From Croceicoccus pelagius (GTDB taxonomy: Bacteria > Pseudomonadota > Alphaproteobacteria > Sphingomonadales > Sphingomonadaceae), in the NCBI RefSeq assembly GCF_001661915.1, contig NZ_LYWY01000034.1, positions 186,001 through 250,000 on the forward strand: a stretch of 64,000 nt of DNA, in the 5' to 3' direction. The position numbers and the translations under genes were made by a program. Positions 9,149 to 17,593 of the stretch are shown here, one piece after another. Positions within the stretch are counted from its first letter, which is position 1. Every line of letters begins with the position of its first letter. A model generated the notes under the pieces. That model saw nothing but the letters and a program-made list of their open reading frames with translations, was not told the DNA's origin and did no database searches.

Positions 9149-9910
9149 ATGACCCAGCCAAGCCGCATCTGGACCGCAGCCCTCGTCATCATCGGCGACG
9201 AGATCCTGTCGGGCCGCACCCAGGACAAGAATATCTCCCAGATTGCCACGTGGCTTGGCATCCAGGGCATTCGCCTGCGCGAAGTGCGCGTCGTGTCGGA
9301 CGACATGGACGCGATTGCCGAAGCGGTGAATACCCTGCGTGCGCGCAACGATTATCTGTTCACCACCGGCGGCATCGGGCCGACGCACGACGACATCACG
9401 GTCGACGCGATTTCGGCCGCGCTGGGCGTGGAGGTCATCGTCCACCCCGATGCCCGCGCGATTCTTGAGAGATATTATGCCGACAAGGGCGGGGTCAACG
9501 AAGGCCGCCTCCGCATGGCGCGCACGCCTGCGGGCGCTTCGCTGATCCCCAACCGCTATTCCGGCGCGCCGGGCATCCATGTCGAAAACATCTACGTCAT
9601 GGCCGGCGTGCCGCACATCACGGCGGGAATGCTCGACGCACTGACCGGATCGCTCGAAGGCGGCGAACCGCTGATCAGCGAGACCGTTGGCGCATGGGTG
9701 CCCGAAAGCGAGATCGCGGGACTACTGCTCGAACTCGAACGCGCCCACGAAGGGTCACAGATCGGCAGCTATCCCTTTTTCCGCGAAGGCCGCGTCGGCG
9801 CGAATTTCGTAGTCCGTTCGACCAGCGAGGACACGATCAAAAGCGTCATCGACAGCCTTTGCGAAGGCCTTGGCGAAATGGGCTACGACTTCACGCCGGG
9901 CGGCATCTGA
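9149..9910 (+). CDS. CinA/MoaB-like molybdopterin-binding domain protein
   Basis: 253 residues from the ATG at 9149, which has a caggagag ribosome binding site; the frame opens 25 codons upstream without one. The N-terminal ~170 residues are the MoCF-biosynthesis (MoaB/Mog) fold, with VIIGDEILSGRTQDKN and TTGGIGPTHDDIT as in the CinA N-terminus. The C-terminal nicotinamide-nucleotide amidase half of full CinA (~400 aa) is absent, so this is the short competence/damage-inducible A type. Such stand-alone proteins may act as ADP-ribose or cofactor pyrophosphatases; this is inference from CinA. Stops 3 nt from the convergent GT4 gene. Confidence 0.88.
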   Translation: MTQPSRIWTAALVIIGDEILSGRTQDKNISQIATWLGIQGIRLREVRVVSDDMDAIAEAVNTLRARNDYLFTTGGIGPTHDDITVDAISAALGVEVIVHPDARAILERYYADKGGVNEGRLRMARTPAGASLIPNRYSGAPGIHVENIYVMAGVPHITAGMLDALTGSLEGGEPLISETVGAWVPESEIAGLLLELERAHEGSQIGSYPFFREGRVGANFVVRSTSEDTIKSVIDSLCEGLGEMGYDFTPGGI

Positions 9911-9913
9911 TCC

Positions 9914-11080
9914 TCAGGCGCGGGCTGCCGGGAACGGCAGGACGCTGATCCCCCGCGCCAATTCAACCTCGCGCATCAGGCATTCGGCCCAGTCGTTCAT
10001 GCAGCGATCGATGGCGAAGTCCCCTACCCGCCCGCGCTGCGCGCGTGGGGGACGCAGCGTTTCGAGCTCGATAGCGATGGACGCGGCGAGGTCCGCGACA
10101 TCGTTCGGGCGGGCAAGGGTTCCGAACCGGCCATGGCCAAGCATTTCGGCATTTCCGGTCGGGCAATCCGTGGCAACGATCTTCACTCCGCAGGCCAGCG
10201 CCTCGAGCAGCACATTGCTCGCCCCTTCCCAGCGCGAAGGCATGACGAAGACGTCGGCGGCCCGGATCAGCGGGAACGGGTTGTCGAGATAACCCGCAAA
10301 GCGCACGCGCCGTTGCAGGCTCAACTTCTGAGCCATTAGCCGCAGGTCCTCCTCCTCCGGCCCGGTTCCGGCGATCACCAGCCGCAAGTCGGGCCACCGC
10401 GCCAGCGTTTCGATCAGCAGGTCGAAACCCTTCTGAGGGGCCAGCCGTCCCATCGCAACCAGCAGCGGCCCCTCACCCGGCGGCAGGTCGGGCATGGCCG
10501 ATCCCAATGCCGCCATGCGGTCGATTCGTGCGATATCGACGCCATTGGCGATCACGTCGATCGCGGCGCTCGTCCCGCTGGCCTCGATCTCGGGGCGCAG
10601 CGCTTCGGCGACGGCGACGATGCGGTCCGCAGCCAGATATTTCGACAGCTTCACGAAACCTGGCTCGCGCCCCGGCCGGCGCGAGGAATTGCTGGCGCGC
10701 AGGACCAGCCGCATCTGCCCGCGCAGGCCCGAAAGCCAGGCCGCGCCGCTGACCGGCAAGTGCGAATGGTTGCCGCCGCTGACCAGAACGGCAGGCCGGT
10801 GGAGGCGGATCATACGGGCGAGCGCCGGAACAGCCAAAGTCAGCGCGAACGCGCGCGGCAGACCGGCCCCGACGTTGCACGATCGCACCGGAATGTCGGA
10901 AGGCACACGGGCGCGCATCGGGCCCTCACCGCTGACCGACCACAATTCGACGGCCAATCCGCGTCTGCGCGCAGCAACGGCGATCTCGATCGACTTGGCA
11001 ACCGTGCCGCTGGCGCGGAAGTCGTGGTTCACGATCACGACATCCGGGCCCGATATGGTTCGGAAGAGTTCAGTCATCAT
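9914..11080 (-). CDS. GT4-family glycosyltransferase
   Basis: 388 residues, GT-B fold. The C-terminal half carries the GT4 signatures: nucleotide-sugar loop VAMGRLAPQKGFDLLIETLA, GTGPEEEDL, and the E-x7-E region (SRWEGASNVLLEALACG). The N-terminal half has VVNHDFRASGTVAK and an ASNSS...PGREPG acceptor-side segment. It transfers a sugar from a nucleotide donor, probably to a lipid-linked or surface glycan; specificity is unknown. Its ATG overlaps the stop of the upstream COG4705-like gene by one base (TGATG), so the two are translationally coupled. Confidence 0.9.
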   Translation of the reverse strand: MMTELFRTISGPDVVIVNHDFRASGTVAKSIEIAVAARRRGLAVELWSVSGEGPMRARVPSDIPVRSCNVGAGLPRAFALTLAVPALARMIRLHRPAVLVSGGNHSHLPVSGAAWLSGLRGQMRLVLRASNSSRRPGREPGFVKLSKYLAADRIVAVAEALRPEIEASGTSAAIDVIANGVDIARIDRMAALGSAMPDLPPGEGPLLVAMGRLAPQKGFDLLIETLARWPDLRLVIAGTGPEEEDLRLMAQKLSLQRRVRFAGYLDNPFPLIRAADVFVMPSRWEGASNVLLEALACGVKIVATDCPTGNAEMLGHGRFGTLARPNDVADLAASIAIELETLRPPRAQRGRVGDFAIDRCMNDWAECLMREVELARGISVLPFPAARA

Positions 11081-11862
11081 CAGTGCACCCGTTCACCCGT
11101 GCGCGATGCGGCGCGCTGCGGAAGGAAAAAGATGAGAAGGACGATTCCCGCGCCCAGCACCGCCGATGCGGCAGCGCGGCCGAGTTCCAGCACGCCATGC
11201 GCCACAGGCTTGTCAAGGAAGTCGCCCACGACTGCGCCCAGCGGGCGGGTCAGGATGAAGGCGGCCCAGAACAGCGCAACCTTGTTGGTCGCGGTGAAGA
11301 ACCACAGCGCCGCAACGAAGGCGAGCGCGCCACCAAAGATCAGCGCCGCACCAAGGTAGCCCGGCCCGCCGTCTGCGACCCAGTCGCCCAGCGCCGTGCC
11401 CAACGTCTGCGACAGCGTGATGGTGAGCCAGTAGAACGCCTCGACCTTCACGGTCCGCACCGACAGCACCGATACGGTCCCCGTCGTGAAGTGCCATGCC
11501 GCGATGACCCCGAGCACGAGCGCCAGCAGCAACAGCGACCCGCCCAGATAACCGATGCCCAGCGAACGCGTGGCAAAGTCCGCCATAGTCGTGCCCGCCG
11601 TGGTCGATGCGACGATAGTCGCCCAGTAGAGCGTGGGGTGGAAGCGGGGCGCCCTGATCTGCGCGATGACGAGCGCGATCAGCAAGGCGGCGAAGATGGC
11701 CGTGCCTATGAGGTATCCGAGGTTGAGCGACATGCTGACGGTGTCGCCCGCCGTCTCGCCGAAGGTCGTGGCCAGGATCTTGATGATCCAGAAACCCAGC
11801 GTGATCGCGGGGACCTTGGTAAGGTCGGCCGTGGTCTCGCAGGACAAGGACGATGTCGTCAT
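11080..11862 (-). CDS. COG4705-like polytopic membrane protein with four internal repeats
   Basis: 260 residues from ATG 11862; a longer frame extends upstream to 12108 but would cross the divergent regulator. Roughly eight transmembrane helices. Four internal repeats of the type T/S-x-G-x(3-4)-D ... GYLxG can be seen around D40 (FGETAGD), D95 (AGTTMAD), D160 (LGTALGD) and D214 (LGAVVGD), which would place four acidic residues in the membrane. Transporter or channel activity is possible but not shown. Co-translated with the GT4 gene downstream and divergent from a LuxR-type regulator. Confidence 0.82.
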   Translation of the reverse strand: MTTSSLSCETTADLTKVPAITLGFWIIKILATTFGETAGDTVSMSLNLGYLIGTAIFAALLIALVIAQIRAPRFHPTLYWATIVASTTAGTTMADFATRSLGIGYLGGSLLLLALVLGVIAAWHFTTGTVSVLSVRTVKVEAFYWLTITLSQTLGTALGDWVADGGPGYLGAALIFGGALAFVAALWFFTATNKVALFWAAFILTRPLGAVVGDFLDKPVAHGVLELGRAAASAVLGAGIVLLIFFLPQRAASRTGERVH

Positions 11863-11920
11863 GGCAGGCTCGCAGCAGTTGGTTGAGACCCACGACCTAG
11901 AAATCGATGGCATTGCGCTC

Positions 11921-11958
11921 CATAAGCAGGCGCTGTCTGCGATAAGCACACGCTTATG
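11921..11958. promoter_or_regulatory. Inverted repeat between divergent membrane-protein and LuxR-type genes
   Basis: cataagc (11921-11927) and its exact complement gcttatg (11952-11958) are separated by 24 nt, with a third half-site gataagc at 11941-11947. It lies centrally in the 135-nt divergent spacer, a natural place for an operator of the LuxR-type protein encoded alongside. Inference from position and symmetry. Confidence 0.45.
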
Positions 11959-11997
11959 ACGCACCGATGACGGCCGTTTCAGGGATGGGAGAGCCGC

Positions 11998-12501
11998 TTG
12001 AAAGCAACCCGCCGATTGCCACCGCTGCGCTTTGTGGCCGCAGTCGTCGCGCTGCAGGCCGCCGCTGCGATCTACTTTTTCGTCGACGGCGTGAACGACG
12101 TACTGCACGCAGGGTCAGACATGACCACGCTGGAGGCATCGCTCGAAGCGCTCGTCGCGCTAGGGCTGCTGGCAGGGGTCGTTCTGGGCGTCTTCGCGAT
12201 TCGCGCTGCCGCGCGTGAGGCGCACGAGACGGAGCGGGCTCTGGACCTTGCCCGCGGCGCGCTGGCCGAAGCTATCGACCTGGAATTTGCCCGCTGGGGC
12301 CTGACGGCATCGGAAGCCGACGTCGCGCTCTTCGCGCTGAAGGGCTGCACCGTCGAACAGATCGCGACGATGCGCGCATCCGCGCAAGGGACTGTGCGCG
12401 CGCAGCTAAGCCAGGTCTATGCCAAGGCGGGCGTCAATTCGCAGGCCGCGCTGATGGCGACGATCATGGAAGACCTGCTTCCGCGCCGGGACAGTCAGTG
12501 A
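11998..12501 (+). CDS. Membrane-anchored LuxR-type HTH regulator
   Basis: 167 residues from TTG 11998, preceded by gggagag; no in-frame ATG occurs earlier, and the first internal ATG (12121) would delete the first helix. Two N-terminal hydrophobic segments (about residues 11-33 and 47-68) flank a short loop, then a helical linker ([18 protein letters not shown]), then a GerE/LuxR-type helix-turn-helix at about 100-160 ([26 protein letters not shown]..., [16 protein letters not shown]). There is no receiver or autoinducer domain. It likely senses something at the membrane and regulates the divergent COG4705-GT4 pair through the dyad upstream. Confidence 0.82.
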   Translation: MKATRRLPPLRFVAAVVALQAAAAIYFFVDGVNDVLHAGSDMTTLEASLEALVALGLLAGVVLGVFAIRAAAREAHETERALDLARGALAEAIDLEFARWGLTASEADVALFALKGCTVEQIATMRASAQGTVRAQLSQVYAKAGVNSQAALMATIMEDLLPRRDSQ

Positions 12502-12522
12502 CACTTTAGCAGGCAAAGAAAA

Positions 12523-12550
12523 AGGGCCGGGAGGTCATGCCCCCGGCCCT
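12523..12550 (-). terminator. Rho-independent terminator of rplK-rplA
   Basis: Stem agggccggg / cccggccct (9 bp, 10-nt loop). Read on the minus strand it is followed by tttttcttt, a proper T-run directly after rplA. On the plus strand it is followed by atttt, so it may also stop the regulator gene transcript. Confidence 0.85.
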
Positions 12551-12582
12551 ATTTTCATGAACCTTCGAGAAGGTCGCGGCGA

Positions 12583-13281
12583 TCAGGCGCCGGCGACTTC
12601 CGCGAGGTCGATCTTGAGGCCCGGGCCCATCGAGGAGGTCACGGTGACCTTCTTGACGTACTTGCCCTTGGCGCCCGAGGGCTTGGCCTTGACGATCGCA
12701 TCGACGAATGCGTCGAAGTTCGCCTTCAGCGCGTCGTCCGAGAACGACAGCTTGCCGATGCCGGAGTGGATGATGCCCAGCTTCTCGACGCGGAATTCGA
12801 CCTGGCCGCCCTTGGCGTCCTTGATGGCCTGTTCGACGTTGGGGGTGACGGTGCCCAGCTTCGGGTTCGGCATCAGGCCCTTGGGGCCCAGCACCTTACC
12901 GAGGCGGCCGACGACGCCCATCATGTCCGGCGTCGCGATGACGCGGTCATAATCGAGATTGCCGTTCTGCATGTCTTCCATCAGGTCTTCGGCACCGACC
13001 TTGTCGGCACCGGCGGCCAGAGCCTTCTCGGCGTTGTCGCCGCGGGCGAACACGGCGACCTTGACGTCCTTGCCGGTACCCGAGGGGAGCGAGACCATGC
13101 CGCGGACCATCTGGTCGGCGTGACGCGGATCGACCCCGAGGTTCATCGCGATCTCGACGGTTTCGTCGAACTTCGCGCTCTTCAGGTCGCGCAGGGTCTT
13201 CAGCGCTTCTTCAACGCCGTAGAGCTTTTCGTTGTCCAGCTTTTCGGCCAGCGACTTCTGCTTCTTGGTCAGCTTTGCCAT
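12583..13281 (-). CDS. rplA: 50S ribosomal protein L1
   Basis: 232 residues, the normal length. Typical L1 sequence, including the N-terminal [28 protein letters not shown], the RNA-binding region [19 protein letters not shown] and [24 protein letters not shown]1 forms the mobile stalk at the ribosomal E site and commonly represses its own L11-L1 operon. It follows rplK by 4 nt. No rplJ/rplL follows; the gene is closed off by a terminator. Confidence 0.98.
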   Translation of the reverse strand: MAKLTKKQKSLAEKLDNEKLYGVEEALKTLRDLKSAKFDETVEIAMNLGVDPRHADQMVRGMVSLPSGTGKDVKVAVFARGDNAEKALAAGADKVGAEDLMEDMQNGNLDYDRVIATPDMMGVVGRLGKVLGPKGLMPNPKLGTVTPNVEQAIKDAKGGQVEFRVEKLGIIHSGIGKLSFSDDALKANFDAFVDAIVKAKPSGAKGKYVKKVTVTSSMGPGLKIDLAEVAGA

Positions 13282-13285
13282 GATA

Positions 13286-13717
13286 TCAGCCCTCCACCAC
13301 GTCGAGGCCCATCGAACGGGCGCTGCCCTCGATGATCTTGGTGGCCTGTTCGATGTCGTTCGCGTTGAGGTCGGCCATCTTCTGTTCGGCGATGGCGGCG
13401 ACTTCGCTGCGCTTGATGGTTCCGGCCGAGACCTTGCCCGGTTCCTTGGAACCCGACTTCAGCTTGGCGGCCTTCTTCAGCAGGAACGATGCCGGCGGCG
13501 ACTTCGTCGTGAACGTGAAGCTGCGATCGGCATAGACCGTGATGGTCGTCGGGATCGGCATGCCCTTTTCAAGGTCCTGCGTCGCGGCGTTGAACGCCTT
13601 GCAGAATTCCATGATGTTCACGCCGCGCTGACCCAGCGCAGGGCCGATCGGCGGGGACGGGTTGGCGGTGCCGGCAGGCACCTGGAGCTTGATATAGCCC
13701 TCGATCTTCTTGGCCAT
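13286..13717 (-). CDS. rplK: 50S ribosomal protein L11
   Basis: 143 residues. Diagnostic L11 N-terminus [34 protein letters not shown], with the proline-rich switch region, and the C-terminal 23S rRNA-binding domain ([20 protein letters not shown]). Binds the GTPase-associated centre. It is the first gene of a two-gene operon with rplA. nusG, which normally precedes rplK directly, is about 3.3 kb away across a sulfotransferase operon on the other strand. Confidence 0.98.
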   Translation of the reverse strand: MAKKIEGYIKLQVPAGTANPSPPIGPALGQRGVNIMEFCKAFNAATQDLEKGMPIPTTITVYADRSFTFTTKSPPASFLLKKAAKLKSGSKEPGKVSAGTIKRSEVAAIAEQKMADLNANDIEQATKIIEGSARSMGLDVVEG

Positions 13718-13959
13718 GATGGCCTCCTTTCACACTGTCGGACCGCCCTTTCGGGTCGATCCTCCTGATAAGCGGTACATGCGGCGTCCGAAGACACCTC
13801 CCGCGCGGAATCACCCGCCCGAAGGCAAGCGAAGGCGCGCAGATAGCGGTTCTGCGGGTGAATGCAAGCAAATCCCCCTTGTCAGCAGCGGTTTTAGCGG
13901 GATGTTAACCAAGTTCTTTCACGCAGGTTGGGACAAACGGGGGCGATAGTCGATCTGCA

Positions 13960-15303
13960 ATGGGTAAGGCGGAAGAAAACGGTGACCGCATCGGTCGGAT
14001 CATGCTGTTTGCGGCAGGGTTCACGCTGGCTGGCCTTGCCGGTGCGCTCGGCATGTCGCCGTTCAACGAACTGGCAAGCGGCGCGCGTGCCACGGTCGGT
14101 CTGATAAGGGAGGTATCCTCGGACCGCCCGACGATGCTGATGCCTATCGCCTATCCCGGCGAGCAGCTGGTCACCAACCACAAAGAAGCGATGCAGCCAG
14201 GGCTGACCTTGATCCAAGGGATCATGCCGGGTGGCAATCAGGTTCGACTGATCTCTGCGGACGGGCGCGAACTGCACCGATGGCGAGCCGATTTTTTCAA
14301 GATATGGCCCGACGCGCCTGAGGTGTTTGGTCGCGACCCTATACCGGCCACTGAAAATCACTATTTCATTCAGGGCATGCACCCCTTCGCCGACGGCTCG
14401 CTGCTCGTCAGCTTCGGACAATTGGGCACGGCCAAGCTGGACCGATGTTCCAACCTCGTGTGGCGCACCGACCGTCAAACACACCACTCGATCACGGCCA
14501 CAAAAGACGGAAAATTCTGGATACCCGGTGCAATCTCCGTTTTCGACACGTCAGAAGACCTTTTTCCTGCTGGACTAAACGCGGAAAAACTACACGCCAT
14601 GGCGGGAGACAATTTGTCCAAGGCCTTCAATAACTCGGTGCTCTTGGTAAACGCGGAAGGCATTGTGGAGCGTGAGCTTTCCGTCCTGCGCGCCGTCAAG
14701 GAAGCAGGCCTTGAGAACGCGCTCTACACCTCGCTTCAGGAAGTGCCTCAGGATCCGATCCACCTCAACGACATCGAAATCGTGACGGAGCCGCTAGCCG
14801 CGAAGATCGAGGGCGTGGAAGCAGGCGATCTGCTGTTGTCCATCCGCGAGATGAACATGCTCGCCATCGTCGATGACGAAACCGGCGAATTGAAATGGGA
14901 AAAGCAGGGGCCATGGCTCCGTCAGCACGACCTCGACATCGCGCCAGATGGCAAGATCGAAATCTTCAACAACAGGTCCAAGATCATTGGGGATTGGGTC
15001 AAAGGCAGTCAGATCCTGGCATTTGATCCCGCAACGGGCAAAGTCGACGTGCTATACCCTGTCGGCAGCAAAGATAATTTCTACACGTACATCATGGGCG
15101 CGCACCAGGCGCTGCCCAACGGCAATCGCATGATCACCGAATCCACCGCCGGCCGCGTCTTCGAAGTTACACCGGCGGGCGAGATCGTGTGGGATTACCG
15201 CCTCCCCTACGACGGGGAAGTCGCATCGCTCTTTTCATACGCCATCCGCGTTCCGGAAGATTTCTACCAAGGGGAAGACCTGTCATGTCCGTCACGAACC
15301 TGA
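13960..15303 (+). CDS. Arylsulfotransferase (ASST)-family protein, membrane anchored
   Basis: 447 residues. One N-terminal membrane anchor (about 13-33), then a periplasmic beta-propeller-like region with repeated 'D-G-K-x-W/I' blades (ITATKDGKFWIPG, DIAPDGKIEIFNN, ALPNGNRMITES, TPAGEIVWDY). Candidate active histidines lie in RQTHHSI, PIHLND, RQHDLDI and GAHQALP; ASST enzymes use a histidine that is transiently sulfated to move sulfate between phenolic esters without PAPS. First gene of a four-gene operon with tight overlaps; the next gene starts 19 nt before this stop. GC content appears lower than in neighbouring ribosomal genes, which fits later insertion. Confidence 0.8.
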   Translation: MGKAEENGDRIGRIMLFAAGFTLAGLAGALGMSPFNELASGARATVGLIREVSSDRPTMLMPIAYPGEQLVTNHKEAMQPGLTLIQGIMPGGNQVRLISADGRELHRWRADFFKIWPDAPEVFGRDPIPATENHYFIQGMHPFADGSLLVSFGQLGTAKLDRCSNLVWRTDRQTHHSITATKDGKFWIPGAISVFDTSEDLFPAGLNAEKLHAMAGDNLSKAFNNSVLLVNAEGIVERELSVLRAVKEAGLENALYTSLQEVPQDPIHLNDIEIVTEPLAAKIEGVEAGDLLLSIREMNMLAIVDDETGELKWEKQGPWLRQHDLDIAPDGKIEIFNNRSKIIGDWVKGSQILAFDPATGKVDVLYPVGSKDNFYTYIMGAHQALPNGNRMITESTAGRVFEVTPAGEIVWDYRLPYDGEVASLFSYAIRVPEDFYQGEDLSCPSRT

Positions 15304-15524
15304 AGACCGCCGCGCTTGCGGCCCTCACGCTCGCTCTGTTCACTGCCGCCAGCCCGGCCCATGCCTACATGGGCGCAGGCGCAGGGCTTAGCGCGATCGG
15401 ATCCGTGCTGAGCTTTATCGGCGTGGTCCTGCTGATGATTGTCGGCTTTGTCTGGTACCCGGTAAAGCGCCTGCTTCGCCGCAAGCGCGCCGATGCCGTC
15501 GTGGAAGACAACGGAGCCGAGTGA
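15285..15524 (+). CDS. Small membrane protein with AYMGAGAG motif, sulfotransferase operon
   Basis: 79 residues; ATG 15285 has a ggggaag ribosome binding site and overlaps the previous stop. Layout: signal-like helix (about 7-25), AHA cleavage-like site, the motif AYMGAGAGL at 28-35, a second helix (about 38-58), then WYPVKRLLRRKR and an acidic tail. From memory, small proteins with A-Y-x-G-x-G-A-G and W-Y-P-x-K-R are found in other proteobacteria beside surface-glycan or sulfotransferase genes, but I cannot verify this here. Function unknown; a scaffold or assembly factor for membrane enzymes is possible. Confidence 0.78.
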   Translation: MSVTNLKTAALAALTLALFTAASPAHAYMGAGAGLSAIGSVLSFIGVVLLMIVGFVWYPVKRLLRRKRADAVVEDNGAE

Positions 15525-15907
15525 TGCTGGCCGCCTACCTTGCCACATGCGTCCTGTTTGCAGCCGCATTCGCCCTTCTGGGGATCGTGGGGCGCACGAT
15601 GGCGATGCTTGCAACCATGCGCGCTTCGGTCGCCGTAATGCGCAACTCGGCGCTGGATGATCTGGCCAAGGAAAAAGCGGTTCAGAAGGGCTCGATCGAG
15701 CTTCTCGGCCATCTCGTCGTCGTCATCGCTATGTTGTCGGTGGCTTTTGGTGTGGCCGCGGTTCCGGCGCTGGTCGGAAGCTGGGCGGCCCTGTTCGGGC
15801 TTGAGCAATTCGTGGCCTTCACGCTGCGGCCCGACATTCTTCTCGGCACGATCGCGGTCTTTGCAGGCGTCGCGGTGCTGATCCGCAAGAGAAAGGCGCA
15901 GGCCTGA
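15524..15907 (+). CDS. Three-helix membrane protein of the sulfotransferase operon
   Basis: 127 residues from ATG 15524 (a GTG at 15521 is also possible). Its start overlaps the preceding TGA (gTGATG) and its own stop overlaps the next ATG (TGATG), so translation is coupled on both sides. Three hydrophobic helices (about 3-23, 60-88, 104-121) surround a charged cytoplasmic-looking loop (NSALDDLAKEKAVQKGS) and it ends RKRKAQA. I do not recognise a family. Its strict linkage to the 79-aa protein and the sulfotransferase suggests a membrane complex. Confidence 0.75.
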   Translation: MLAAYLATCVLFAAAFALLGIVGRTMAMLATMRASVAVMRNSALDDLAKEKAVQKGSIELLGHLVVVIAMLSVAFGVAAVPALVGSWAALFGLEQFVAFTLRPDILLGTIAVFAGVAVLIRKRKAQA

Positions 15908-16956
15908 TGGCAGTCGAGGACTACAACTGGGCCGACAAGCTGGTTCACAAGCTGGCCTTCGGGACCAAGGTACCGCAGGATGTGCTCTGCGACATCGAGG
16001 CACAGCTCTACGCAGACCAGATTTCCCGCCAGAAGGCGATGGCTCCGATCTTCATCACCTCGCTGCCGCGCGCGGGCACGACCGTCTTGCTCGAAGTTCT
16101 GGCGCGGCACCCCGCGCTCGTCGCGCACAGCTACCGCGACATGCCCTTCGTGCTTTCGCCGATCATCTGGCGCCGCGTGTCGAGCCGCTTCCACGTCGCA
16201 CAGGACGCGGCAGAGCGCAGCCACGGCGACGGGCTGATGATCAATGTCGACAGCCCAGAGGCTTTCGAAGAAGTGCTCTGGCTACGCGAGTTCGGCGACC
16301 ACTACACAAAGACCGGCATCGCGACGTGGGACCGGCTACCTCCAGAATTCGTGAAGACTTTCCGCGAACACATGAAGGCGCTGATCGCCTCGCGCGGGGT
16401 GGAGCACGGCGGGCGCTACCTGTCCAAGAACAACGCCAACATCGCGCGGTACGGCGCGCTGGCGCGCGCCTTGCCCGATGCAAAGTTCCTGCTGCCGCTG
16501 CGCCATCCGCTGGATCAGGCCGTGTCGCTGATGAAACAGCACAAGCGCGCGCTGGCCGAACATGACGCGACGCCCTTTGCCCGCGCCTATACCCGCGATG
16601 TCGGGCACTTCGAATTCGGGCGCAATCACCGCCCGATCCTGTTCGACAGCTTCGCGACCGACGGGCTGGACCCCGAGCATGTCGACTACTGGCTCGCCTA
16701 CTGGATCGCAGGCCATCGTCAGTTCGAATCCGACATGCGCGCGGTCGTCTTGGACATGGGGGCGCTGACCAATGGGGCCACGCCGGTCGAGACCGTGTTC
16801 GACAGGCTGGGCCTTGCCCCGTCGGCGGAAGCGCTGGCCCATGCCAGCGGCCTGCTTCGTCCCCTCCCCGAACGCCGCGATGATGCTGGCGCGGACGAGG
16901 ACTTGCTCAAGACCGCGACCGAGCTGTTCGAGACGATCCGGGCAAGAGCGATCTAA
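15907..16956 (+). CDS. PAPS-dependent sulfotransferase-family protein
   Basis: 349 residues, no signal peptide. The 5'-phosphosulfate loop is at 52-59 (SLPRAGTT), followed by helix [10 protein letters not shown]. The 3'-phosphate-binding segment is the later [20 protein letters not shown]. These are the two PAPS-binding signatures of the Sulfotransfer_3 type. It would transfer sulfate from PAPS to an alcohol or sugar hydroxyl in the cytoplasm. Its ATG overlaps the stop of the membrane protein before it. Pairing of a PAPS enzyme with a periplasmic ASST-like protein suggests a two-step sulfation route; substrate unknown. Confidence 0.87.
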   Translation: MAVEDYNWADKLVHKLAFGTKVPQDVLCDIEAQLYADQISRQKAMAPIFITSLPRAGTTVLLEVLARHPALVAHSYRDMPFVLSPIIWRRVSSRFHVAQDAAERSHGDGLMINVDSPEAFEEVLWLREFGDHYTKTGIATWDRLPPEFVKTFREHMKALIASRGVEHGGRYLSKNNANIARYGALARALPDAKFLLPLRHPLDQAVSLMKQHKRALAEHDATPFARAYTRDVGHFEFGRNHRPILFDSFATDGLDPEHVDYWLAYWIAGHRQFESDMRAVVLDMGALTNGATPVETVFDRLGLAPSAEALAHASGLLRPLPERRDDAGADEDLLKTATELFETIRARAI

Positions 16957-16982
16957 AGAGCCTTCTGGCGCAGATACGAAAA

Positions 16983-17002
16983 GGGGCGGCCGGAGCCACC
17001 CC
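16983..17002 (-). terminator. Rho-independent terminator of secE-nusG
   Basis: Stem ggggcggc / gccacccc (one G-T wobble, 4-nt loop). On the minus strand it is followed by ttttcgt, 30 nt after the nusG stop. Confidence 0.75.
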
Positions 17003-17031
17003 TGTCGCATTCTCGCTTTCCTTGCGAAAGC

Positions 17032-17568
17032 TTATTTCGAGAGTTCGACCTGCTCGAAGTCGAGTTCGACCGGCGTTGCGCGGCCGAAGATCGAGACGCT
17101 GACCTTGACCTTGTTCTTGTCGAAGTCGAGCTCTTCCACCACGCCGTTAAAGCTGGCGAACGGACCGTCGAGCACTTTGACCGAATCGCCGATCTCGTAA
17201 TCGACGCTGATGTCGCGCTTGGGCTGGCTGGCCATTTCCTCGCGCTGGCCGAAATAGCGGGCAGCTTCGCGTTCGGAGATCGCCTGCGGCTTGTTGTTGT
17301 TGCCGAGGAAGCCGGTGACCTTCGGCGTGTTCTTCACGAGGTGATAGATGTCGTCGTTCATCGCCAGCTTGGCGAGGACGTAGCCCGGCATCGTCTTGCG
17401 CTCGGTCTGGACCTTCTTGCCGCGCTTTACCTCGGTGACGGTTTCGGACGGAACCTCGACCGCTTCGACGAGCGCTTCGAGACCGGTGCGCTCCGCTTCG
17501 GCGAGGATTGCTTCCTTCACCTTGTTTTCAAAGCCGGAGTAGGCGTGGATGATGTACCAGCGAGCCAT
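17032..17568 (-). CDS. nusG: Transcription termination/antitermination factor NusG
   Basis: 178 residues. NGN domain ([43 protein letters not shown]) and a C-terminal KOW domain ([30 protein letters not shown]). NusG binds the RNA polymerase clamp and links it to Rho and to ribosomal protein S10. It follows secE by 25 nt. In most bacteria rplK comes next; here the operon ends at a terminator and a sulfotransferase operon intervenes. Confidence 0.98.
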   Translation of the reverse strand: MARWYIIHAYSGFENKVKEAILAEAERTGLEALVEAVEVPSETVTEVKRGKKVQTERKTMPGYVLAKLAMNDDIYHLVKNTPKVTGFLGNNNKPQAISEREAARYFGQREEMASQPKRDISVDYEIGDSVKVLDGPFASFNGVVEELDFDKNKVKVSVSIFGRATPVELDFEQVELSK

Positions 17569-17593
17569 GTTCTTTTCCTGATTATCCTGTCGA

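Noticed and set aside
11863-12108. N-terminal extension of the COG4705-like protein to 12108
   Set aside because: Would run across the divergent regulator start and adds polar residues not seen in membrane relatives.
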